From positions 1 through 6,956 of the forward strand of contig JBBSMS010000166.1 in the NCBI GenBank assembly GCA_038233055.1: 6,956 nt of DNA, given 5' to 3'. Positions 1 through 6,659 of this stretch are shown in pieces. Position 1 is the first letter of the stretch. Every line of letters begins with the position of its first letter. Below the pieces are notes generated by a model. That model was not told the DNA's origin and ran no database searches. It saw only the letters and a list, made by a program, of their open reading frames with translations. Origin of the DNA: Salsipaludibacter sp038233055 (GTDB lineage: Bacteria > Actinomycetota > Nitriliruptoria > Nitriliruptorales > Nitriliruptoraceae). The position numbers and the translations under genes are program-made.

Positions 1-14
1 GCCCGTTCGCACTC

Positions 15-47
15 GCCCCCGCCCCCGCCCCCGCCCCCGCCCCCGCC
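15..47. repeat. (GCCCCC)n hexanucleotide tandem repeat
   Basis: Five perfect GCCCCC units run from 15 to 44, followed by a partial GCC. The minus strand therefore carries five runs of five Gs separated by single Cs, a sequence able to form a G-quadruplex. Read on the plus strand in the frame starting at base 1, the tract encodes a proline run that ends at TGA 64-66 (tail GAQPV), so it could be the polyproline C-terminus of a gene entering from the left. The other plus frames read as Pro-Arg or Ala-Pro repeats and are equally open, so no gene is called. The rest of the stretch to 142 shows no gene and no terminator with a T-run. Confidence 0.8.
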
Positions 48-142
48 AGGCGCTCAGCCGGTGTGAGGCCTTGCGTCGAGTTCCGCGACAGCCGTGCGGC
101 GGCCGCTGCCACCCGAGCCGGGGCGGCTGAACGGTGGGGGGG

Positions 143-661
143 TCAGTCCCGTTCGGGCGTGATCAGGCGCAATTGGTGGTCGATCCCAAGGCGCTCGCAG
201 GCAGCCGCGAGCGCCGCCTCCAGGTCCCCGTCGTCGTCCGGTGCCACCAGTTCGACCGACATTGCCCAGGTCGGTGGCCCCTCCTCGTCGAGCAACCGGC
301 TGGTCAGGTCCACGACCGTGGCATCGCCATCGGCCAGCACCCGGCTGACGGTGGCCAGCAGGCCGGGCTGGTCGGCGCCGTACACACTCAACAGGTGCGT
401 GGCCAGTGGCGGCATCCCGTCGACGGTGGCCGGGCCCACCCCGATCGACAGGTCGAGTCCGCTGACGCCCGCTTCCAGCGCCGCTGCCAGGTCCTCGGCC
501 GACTGCGTCGAGGCGACCTGCAGCACGATCGCGACGCGACCCGACAACAGCGTCATGGCCGCGTCGGCAATGTTCGCGTCGTGGCCGTGCAGCACCTCGG
601 CCAGGGCGGCGATGATCCCGGGGCGGTCCGGTCCCATGGCCGTGACGGCGAGGTCGGTCAT
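143..661 (-). CDS. GcvR-like protein with two ACT domains
   Basis: This 172-residue protein consists of two ACT-type regulatory domains, roughly residues 1-78 and 86-172. Each begins with a Gly-x-Asp-x-Pro-Gly loop (GPDRPG at 10-15, GADQPG at 95-100) followed by an amphipathic helix, the typical amino-acid-binding turn of ACT domains. There is no catalytic domain, so it is a stand-alone ligand sensor resembling the glycine cleavage repressor GcvR. In proteobacteria GcvR acts through GcvA. Whether this homologue touches glycine metabolism is unknown, since no gcv gene is visible. The ATG at 661 is chosen because the homology begins at MTDLAVTAMGPDRPG and an AAGGA Shine-Dalgarno sits 8 bases upstream. 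The frame stays open upstream to 1045, but that extension is low-complexity Arg/Pro sequence. It is divergent from the lipoprotein gene. The family call is strong and the specific role is inference. Confidence 0.88.
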   Translation of the reverse strand: MTDLAVTAMGPDRPGIIAALAEVLHGHDANIADAAMTLLSGRVAIVLQVASTQSAEDLAAALEAGVSGLDLSIGVGPATVDGMPPLATHLLSVYGADQPGLLATVSRVLADGDATVVDLTSRLLDEEGPPTWAMSVELVAPDDDGDLEAALAAACERLGIDHQLRLITPERD

Positions 662-845
662 CGGAGGTGTCCTTGCGTGCGGGCGCGCTCGGGGCGGGCG
701 GCGGCACCAGACTAGCCTCACGCCCCATGGTTCCCACGTGTCGATCCCTCGCCCGTCCTCCGTTCGGCCCCGCCGCCCACGCGTCGTCGGACGGCCACGG
801 GCGGTCAGGCGTCCATCGTCCGTCGGTGCCGACCCGCCCGGGTCT

Positions 846-890
846 GGGCATGGCGCGGCGCCTCGGACCGGGCATGGCGCGGCGCCTCGG
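846..890 (+). repeat. 24-bp tandem duplication at the lipoprotein start codon
   Basis: A 21-bp block at 846-866 recurs without change at 870-890, a period of 24 bp or eight codons. Each copy contains GGGCATGGCGCGG, so the gene has two in-frame ATG codons eight residues apart (850 and 874), each followed by ARRLG. The duplication doubles the positive charge of the signal-peptide n-region and leaves the start ambiguous. Confidence 0.85.
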
Positions 891-1458
891 GCGGCTGGGT
901 GTGGCCGCGGCCCTGCTGGTGGTCGGGTGCACGGGCGGCGACGCGACCACCGTGTCCACGCCGACGCCCACCGCGACCGGCAACGTGCTGGCCGACGACG
1001 GCGAGATCGGCGCGACCGACACCCCGAGGGCCGTGCCGAGCCCACCTGCGCTGCACCCGTCCGTGGACGACTACCCAGCGAGCCGCGTGGTGGTGGACCC
1101 CGGTGACGGAGCTGCGCTCCTGCCCGTCGTGGTGCGGGTGGCCGACGACTCGCAACGCCGCTCGCACGGCCTGATGGAGGTGGAGGAAGTCCCGGACGGT
1201 GTCGGCATGTGGTTCACCTACGACGAGGACCACACCGGTGGGTTCTGGATGAAGGGGACCCGGACCGACCTCGACATCGCGTGGGTCGACGATCGCGGCC
1301 GGATCGTCGCGATCGAGACGATGACGGTCTGCGAGGCCGATCCCTGCCCGAGTTACGACCCCGAGGCGAGCTACCGGACGGCCCTGGAGGTCCGGGCAGG
1401 GTGGTATGCCGACAACGGCGTCGAGGTCGGCGACCGGATCCTGCGCGACACCGCGTGA
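850..1458 (+). CDS. DUF192-domain lipoprotein
   Basis: The 202-residue product starts with an arginine-rich n-region (MARRLGPGMARRLGRL), a hydrophobic stretch at 17-26 and a lipobox (LVVG followed by Cys27). It is therefore predicted to be lipidated and held on the outer face of the membrane. A Thr/Pro-rich linker (about 28-75) leads to a DUF192 (COG1430) domain at about 92-198. Landmarks are the HGLM motif (106-109), GMWF (119-122), FWMKGTRTDLDIAWVDDRG (132-150) and the closing ALEVRAGW...GVEVGDRI. DUF192 proteins have no settled function. Cys161 and Cys166 in the insert after the 'IVAIETMTV' strand could form a disulfide in the exported protein; this is inference. The frame is open from 667, with an in-frame ATG at 727, but only the starts at 850 or 874 place the signal peptide at the N-terminus. 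No clear Shine-Dalgarno precedes either. It is divergent from the ACT gene and convergent with the FG-GAP gene. Confidence 0.85.
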   Translation: MARRLGPGMARRLGRLGVAAALLVVGCTGGDATTVSTPTPTATGNVLADDGEIGATDTPRAVPSPPALHPSVDDYPASRVVVDPGDGAALLPVVVRVADDSQRRSHGLMEVEEVPDGVGMWFTYDEDHTGGFWMKGTRTDLDIAWVDDRGRIVAIETMTVCEADPCPSYDPEASYRTALEVRAGWYADNGVEVGDRILRDTA

Positions 1459-1509
1459 CGCGACACCGCCTGACGCGACACCGCGTGACGCGACACCGCC
1501 TGACGCGAC
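1444..1509 (+). repeat. 15-bp tandem repeat spanning the lipoprotein stop codon
   Basis: The unit CGCGACACCGCSTGA occurs four times at 1444-1458, 1459-1473, 1474-1488 and 1489-1503, followed by a partial CGCGAC. The variable base alternates G, C, G, C, so the array is really two 30-bp dimers. The first unit is the last five codons of the lipoprotein gene, including its TGA. Because the unit is a multiple of three, TGA recurs in the same frame at 1456, 1471, 1486 and 1501. The array fills most of the 86-bp gap between two convergent genes. No conventional hairpin plus T-run terminator is visible in that gap. Confidence 0.9.
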
Positions 1510-1544
1510 GACGGCGGGTCCCAACGCCTGGTCGACCGCGCGGC

Positions 1545-3554
1545 TCAGCCCCCGGACACCGGCCGGTAGTCGCCGGAGACCGAGGTAGGTGCCGGCGAGA
1601 AGCCGCTGGCCGCGCCGTAGTAGACCCAGTCGACCCCGCTCCCCGGTCCGTACCAGAAGATGTCGTCTCGGCCGTCACCGTCGAAGTCGCCGGCGAACGG
1701 TTCGTAACTGCCCTGGACCTGCACGTCCGTGCTGGTGTCGAAGCCGCCGTCGCGACGCCCCGACAACAGCCGTTCCTGGGCGTTGCCCTCGCCGTACAGG
1801 AACACGTCAGCGCGGCCATCGCCGTCGAAGTCCCCGGCCAGCGGGATCCGGTTCACGCCCAGGTTGGGTGCCGGAACCCTGGCGAACGAGCGGTTGGCGC
1901 GACCGTGCCAGAGGCTGTCAGGACGCGAACCGACCCCGTACCAGAGGATGTCGTCGCGGCCGTCGCCGTCGAAGTCCCCGGTCGCGGGACGGTAGGTCCC
2001 GCGCACCTTGATCCGGATCGAGTCGAAGCCGTTGGCGCGTCCGAACCACACCCGGTCGGCCCTGTCGCCCGGGCCGTACCAGAACACGTCGTCGCGGCCG
2101 TCGCCGTCGAAGTCCCCGACGAGCGGTCGGTAGACCCCGCGGACCTGCAGTCGTTGGGACGTCTGGAAGCCGTTGGCGGTGCCGTCCCAGCGCGTGTCGG
2201 GATCCGAACCGGGGCCGTACCACAGGACGTCGTCGGCGCCATCACCGTTGAAGTCGCCCTGGAGGGGTTCGTAGACACCTCGGACGTTGAGCCGCAGTCC
2301 CTGCGTGAAGCCGGCGGCGCGGCCGCGCCACGCGCTGTCGGGCGCAGTGCCGGGCCCGTACCACAGGACGTCGCTGAAGTCGTCGCCGTTGTAGTCGGCC
2401 TGGGCCGTCCCGCCGGTCGGGCCGTCTCCGCCGGGATCGGCCGGCGCCCCCACGTCGCCCGTGCAGTTGGTCGCCTGCCAGAACGTGGTCTCGCAGCGGG
2501 CTCCCGGCCAGGTCATGGAGAAGTGGACGTGGTCGGAGTGGTCGCTCTGGCCGGTGTAGTCGCGCCAACCCGCCTCGGGGTTCCACGAGTAGATGCTGCG
2601 ACGGTTCCAGATCATGTACATGATCCCGAGGCGGCGCATCCCGGCGAACTCGTTGCCCGACGGGCCAGTGGACAGCACCCACTCCGTGAAGGTGTCCCCG
2701 ATCGCCTTCTGGTTGGCGTCGTAGGAATCGACCATCCAGTCCAGTGCACGTCCTTCCTTGTGCTCCGAGCGGCCACCGATGTCGCAGTTGCGCGAGATGC
2801 CGTAGCCACCGGTGGTCTGGTAGGTCCTGTCCAGCAGGTCCATCAGCGCCAGGGCACCGGGCTTGTCGGTGGGGTCGCAGGTTTCCTGCGGGTCGGAACT
2901 CGACAGGTCGTCGGCCCGCGTGGCCATGCCCGACGGCCAGTCGGGGACGGGCACCGACCCGGCGGCCTGGGCCTGTTGGGACGAGGCGGCGGCGCTCCCG
3001 GGGTCGGCGACCGAGGCCGATGGCTCCTCCAGTGCCGGTGCCGCGCGCGACCCGGAGGTCGGAGCGGCCGGGGCGAGGGCCTCCTCGGTGCCCGGCGTCG
3101 GGGTCACGAAGTGGATGTCCCACCCGTCGTCGGTTGCCACCGCGTCAAAGCCGGCCACGGCGTGGTTGGAATCGGCGCAGGTGGCGATCCCGGTCGCGAT
3201 GTCGGTGCCGTCGGTGGGGGTGACCAGTGGTTCGACGTACCCGCCCACCGCGAAGTCGGTGAGTGGGATCGGGTTCCAGGCCACCGCGATGGCGGCGGCG
3301 GGACACGTCGCGGCGCCCTCACCCAGCGGCAGCATGTCCTGGTCGTCGGCGGACGCGGCGACCGCCTCGGTGACGTCGGCCACGATCGGCGTGACGGTCG
3401 CGCCGTCCGACCCCATCTCGTCGGTGCGGTCGGTGGTGGCGTCCTGCCCCACGGCCGGGAGCGTCGGGACGACCATGGCGATCGCCAGCAGGGTGGTGGG
3501 CACGGCACGAGTGAGGGGCACGGGGAGTCCGAGGGTGCGGGGACGGATGGGCAC
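1545..3554 (-). CDS. Secreted LAS-type peptidase-like protein with six FG-GAP repeats
   Basis: This 669-residue exported protein starts with a signal peptide (RPRTLGLPVPLTR n-region, hydrophobic 17-29, probable cleavage after AVG36). An unrecognised region with two Cys (84, 125) follows, then an Ala/Pro/Ser linker (about 152-210). A domain at about 226-365 has the metal-ligand pattern of LAS/VanY-like and ARB_07466-like peptidases: SEHKEGRALDW gives His265 and Asp272, and DHVHFS gives His342 and His344. A cell-wall peptide substrate is plausible but unproven. Residues 386-669 are six FG-GAP/VCBS repeats of 46-48 residues with calcium loops of the type DFDGDGRDD and the signature WYGPG; together they probably fold as a beta-propeller. 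The last copy stops at GDYRPVSGG, just before the next calcium loop would begin. The GTG start at 3554 is chosen because it puts the signal peptide first and has a G-run 10 bases upstream. An in-frame ATG at 3668 would add 38 unlikely residues. Confidence 0.85.
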   Translation of the reverse strand: MPIRPRTLGLPVPLTRAVPTTLLAIAMVVPTLPAVGQDATTDRTDEMGSDGATVTPIVADVTEAVAASADDQDMLPLGEGAATCPAAAIAVAWNPIPLTDFAVGGYVEPLVTPTDGTDIATGIATCADSNHAVAGFDAVATDDGWDIHFVTPTPGTEEALAPAAPTSGSRAAPALEEPSASVADPGSAAASSQQAQAAGSVPVPDWPSGMATRADDLSSSDPQETCDPTDKPGALALMDLLDRTYQTTGGYGISRNCDIGGRSEHKEGRALDWMVDSYDANQKAIGDTFTEWVLSTGPSGNEFAGMRRLGIMYMIWNRRSIYSWNPEAGWRDYTGQSDHSDHVHFSMTWPGARCETTFWQATNCTGDVGAPADPGGDGPTGGTAQADYNGDDFSDVLWYGPGTAPDSAWRGRAAGFTQGLRLNVRGVYEPLQGDFNGDGADDVLWYGPGSDPDTRWDGTANGFQTSQRLQVRGVYRPLVGDFDGDGRDDVFWYGPGDRADRVWFGRANGFDSIRIKVRGTYRPATGDFDGDGRDDILWYGVGSRPDSLWHGRANRSFARVPAPNLGVNRIPLAGDFDGDGRADVFLYGEGNAQERLLSGRRDGGFDTSTDVQVQGSYEPFAGDFDGDGRDDIFWYGPGSGVDWVYYGAASGFSPAPTSVSGDYRPVSGG
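1669..2400 (-). repeat. Coding repeats for six FG-GAP calcium loops
   Basis: The DNA encoding the calcium loops recurs at a period of 138-144 bp. The block reading CGGCCRTCRCCGTCGAAGTC on the plus strand begins near 1669, 1813, 1957 and 2095. More diverged copies lie near 2237 and 2370-2400. Copies from 1669 to 2100 are the most alike, while the two N-terminal copies (ADYNGDDFSD and GDFNGDGADD) have drifted. This suggests stepwise duplication of the repeat unit. Confidence 0.8.
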
Positions 3555-3700
3555 GTTGGCTCTGCCCCCCGGCACACCACCACCACCACGGCCGACCCCG
3601 TGTCCAAATAGCACGCACGCACGTGGGGGTGATGTTGCTGATGTTTCGGCCACGCGCTTGTGAACCATCAGTCGACCAGACTCGGACTCGCGAAAAACCT

Positions 3701-3712
3701 GTCCGATCGGAC
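3701..3712. promoter_or_regulatory. 12-bp perfect palindrome upstream of the FG-GAP gene
   Basis: GTCCGATCGGAC is a perfect dyad about 147 bases upstream of the chosen GTG start, in the 244-bp gap between the 54-residue gene and the FG-GAP gene. On the minus strand it is followed by AGG and five Ts. The four-base-pair stem it could form as RNA is too short for a convincing terminator, so a protein-binding operator is the more natural reading. The regulator is unknown. Confidence 0.35.
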
Positions 3713-3731
3713 GGTGGCGAGCCCAGCGCCG

Positions 3732-3750
3732 ACCTGATTTGCCCTCAGGT
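3732..3750. promoter_or_regulatory. Interrupted inverted repeat ACCTGA-N7-TCAGGT
   Basis: Two perfect six-base half-sites flank a seven-base spacer (TTTGCCC on the plus strand). The element lies 49 bases beyond the end of the 54-residue gene and upstream of the FG-GAP gene. Its size and spacing fit a dimeric transcription factor site. In RNA it would be a short stem-loop. No -10 or -35 pair that I trust is visible nearby; the best minus-strand -10 guess is TATTTG near 3605-3610, which is weak. Confidence 0.3.
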
Positions 3751-3798
3751 GGTGTGCGTCCCGACCGACTTTGACGGCGCGGGCGGCAGCCGCAGAGC

Positions 3799-3963
3799 TC
3801 AGTGGTGGTCGCCCTCGTCAGGAGCCGGTCGCGGGGTCGGTCGCCACGCACGGGGTCGTGGACGACCACGCGAGGACTGCCGCTCCGGTCCCCAGAAGTC
3901 GAGCATCAGCGCGGCCGGCACGACCGCCAGGAAGGCCAGGATGATCCACTGCCACGCCTGCAT
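3799..3963 (-). CDS. Small single-pass membrane protein, 54 residues
   Basis: The frame begins MQAWQWIILAFLAVV and has one hydrophobic segment at about residues 4-21 with aromatic residues at its edges (Trp3, Trp5, Phe23, Trp24). A basic, Pro/Arg-rich tail follows and ends DEGDHH. A GGAG Shine-Dalgarno lies six bases before the ATG at 3963, which is better than for several larger genes here. The frame is open further upstream to 4173, but that part overlaps the neighbouring plus-strand gene and is not membrane-like. The gene is divergent from the four-helix membrane protein across a 130-bp gap. A possible minus-strand -10 (TACCCT, 4003-3998) has no good -35. I do not recognise a family. Many actinobacterial genomes carry similar small membrane proteins, but no function can be assigned. 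Confidence 0.6.
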   Translation of the reverse strand: MQAWQWIILAFLAVVPAALMLDFWGPERQSSRGRPRPRAWRPTPRPAPDEGDHH

Positions 3964-4080
3964 GCTGGTCTCCGGCCCGATCCGACGGTTCGCGGCAAGG
4001 GTAGGCGCGCAGCGGCCACGACCGCCACCCCTGGGGTGGGCAGCGGCCGGGGGGTGGCGTCCCCGAGCGTGGCCGTTGCC

Positions 4081-4086
4081 TATCGT
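4081..4086 (+). promoter_or_regulatory. Candidate -10 box (TATCGT) for a leaderless transcript
   Basis: TATCGT fits the actinobacterial TANNNT -10 pattern and lies seven bases before the ATG at 4094. That would put the transcription start on or next to the start codon. The absence of a Shine-Dalgarno before this ATG agrees with leaderless translation. No recognisable -35 box is present at the expected distance. Confidence 0.4.
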
Positions 4087-4093
4087 GGCGACC

Positions 4094-4513
4094 ATGGTCG
4101 GCGAACCCACGACGGCGCTGGTGGCCGCGAGTTTCCTCCACCTGGGATTCCAGGTGGTGGTCACCGTGCTCATCTACCCGGGGTTCCCCGAGGTGCCGAT
4201 CGCCGACTGGCCGCGGGCGCATGCCGCACACGGGCGGCGGATCACGCCCCTGGTCGCACTGGTCTACGGCGGCTTGGTGGTGTCCATGGCGCTGGTGGTG
4301 GCAGCCGGCCCGTCGTCGCCGGAATGGGTGGCGATCGCGGCGGCCGGGGTGGCCATGGCCGTCACGGCTGCGATCGCCGCACCCAGCCACGGGCGGTTGT
4401 CACCGGACCGCCCCGACGCCGTGCTGCGCCGCCTGCGCCTGGCTGACCGAGTCCGGGTGGTGGCGGCCGCAATCGGTGCGACCGCGTCCCTCGTGACGGC
4501 GCTTGCTCGCTGA
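4094..4513 (+). CDS. Unnamed four-helix integral membrane protein
   Basis: The 139-residue product has four predicted membrane segments at about residues 6-28, 50-71, 77-96 and 118-137. A first loop reads YPGFPEVPIADWPRAHAAHGRRI and a second, basic loop reads PSHGRLSPDRPDAVLRRLRLADRVR. The pattern of a Gln plus Tyr-Pro after helix 1, a Trp/His-rich loop, and a Pro-x-His motif before the last loop resembles, from memory, a widespread unnamed actinobacterial membrane family. That family is reminiscent of small four-helix DUF1772-like proteins; this is a resemblance, not an assignment. No catalytic role can be named. The ATG at 4094 is chosen because helix 1 begins there and the longer frame upstream (from 3623) is antisense to the 54-residue gene. 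There is no Shine-Dalgarno. It ends 188 bases before dnaK with no terminator visible. Confidence 0.75.
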   Translation: MVGEPTTALVAASFLHLGFQVVVTVLIYPGFPEVPIADWPRAHAAHGRRITPLVALVYGGLVVSMALVVAAGPSSPEWVAIAAAGVAMAVTAAIAAPSHGRLSPDRPDAVLRRLRLADRVRVVAAAIGATASLVTALAR

Positions 4514-4585
4514 CCCCGGCCAGTTCCTGCACCGAATCAACGCATCGAACGTGCGAACTCCCATTACCTGAGCTGACCACACGCA

Positions 4586-4643
4586 GATAATCGAGGTCGC
4601 ACGACTTCACAAGGCTTGCGATGACGCATCAACGACGTACCGT
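4586..4643 (+). promoter_or_regulatory. Candidate promoter elements for dnaK
   Basis: The 188-bp gap before dnaK is less GC-rich than its surroundings. Two housekeeping-like options can be read. GATAAT at 4586-4591 matches TATAAT in five of six bases but has only a poor -35 (ATTACC, 4563-4568). TTGCGA at 4616-4621 followed after 16 bases by TACCGT at 4638-4643 is a better-paired set and would give a leader of about 50 bases. No intact HAIR or CIRCE operator is visible, so the heat-shock control of this gene is not evident from the sequence. Confidence 0.3.
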
Positions 4644-4701
4644 GGGCCTCGACGCGGCTTTGATCCGCACCCGTCCCAACACCCGCTCAGAGGAACCGCA
4701 C

Positions 4702-6552
<1,851 letters not shown>

Positions 6553-6557
6553 CCCTC

Positions 6558-6588
6558 CCGGGCTGGCGGTCCACGACCACCAGCCCGG
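6558..6588 (+). promoter_or_regulatory. Strong RNA hairpin between dnaK and hsp20
   Basis: Five bases after the dnaK stop, CCGGGCTGG (6558-6566) pairs perfectly with CCAGCCCGG (6580-6588). After a single C-A mismatch, GGTC (6568-6571) pairs with GACC (6575-6578) around a CAC loop. This makes 13 base pairs with one mismatch and a three-base loop. There is no T-run afterwards, so a classical intrinsic terminator is not shown. It could attenuate read-through into hsp20, act with Rho through the C-rich tract that follows, or protect the 3' end of dnaK mRNA. Confidence 0.7.
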
Positions 6589-6631
6589 ACCGCGCGCCAC
6601 CACCCCCCAACCCCGACCACCCCGACCTCCA

Positions 6632-6653
6632 CCACCCCGACCACCAGGGGAGG
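6632..6653 (+). promoter_or_regulatory. Possible Shine-Dalgarno-masking stem of hsp20
   Basis: CCACCCC (6632-6638) can pair with GGGGAGG (6647-6653), giving four G-C pairs, an A-A mismatch and two more G-C pairs around an eight-base loop. The paired 3' side contains the hsp20 Shine-Dalgarno core GGAGG (6649-6653). CCTCC at 6626-6630 is a competing partner. Small heat-shock genes are often controlled by RNA thermometers of this general design (ROSE and fourU types), but this is not a match to a known class, and a C-rich leader before a G-rich ribosome site will pair to some degree by chance. Confidence 0.35.
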
Positions 6654-6659
6654 ATCACC

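Noticed and set aside
1669..2400. Regular repeats that might be mistaken for a CRISPR array.
   Set aside because: The 138-144-bp period is in frame inside a gene and encodes FG-GAP calcium loops; there are no short repeats with unique spacers.
1209..3611. An 800-codon open frame on the plus strand.
   Set aside because: It is antisense to the FG-GAP/peptidase gene, rich in Arg/Val/Gly/His with no domain, and arises from GC-biased codon positions of the real gene.
3691..3712. Intrinsic terminator on the minus strand: palindrome GTCCGATCGGAC followed by five Ts.
   Set aside because: The RNA stem would be only four base pairs with a four-base loop, and the Ts start three bases later; too weak for a terminator.
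3555..3798. A c-di-AMP (ydaO-type) riboswitch upstream of the secreted peptidase gene, common in actinobacteria.
   Set aside because: I looked for the conserved blocks resembling GGGGGAACCA and GGGGTGAATC on the minus strand and found neither.
3623..4093. N-terminal extension of the four-helix membrane protein along its open frame.
   Set aside because: The extension is antisense to the 54-residue gene, rich in Arg/Pro/Gly with no membrane or domain character, and a leaderless start at 4094 fits better.
4552..4578. CTC-N9-GAG arrangement (4558-4572) reminiscent of a CIRCE operator before dnaK.
   Set aside because: Only the inner three bases of each arm are symmetric. The left arm matches CIRCE at six of nine positions and the right at three of nine, which is not enough to call an HrcA site.
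4621..4701. In-frame upstream ATG giving DnaK 27 extra residues.
   Set aside because: It has no Shine-Dalgarno, the extension (MTHQRRTVGLD...) is not DnaK-like, and the ATG at 4702 has a good ribosome site and the canonical MVRAVGIDLG start.
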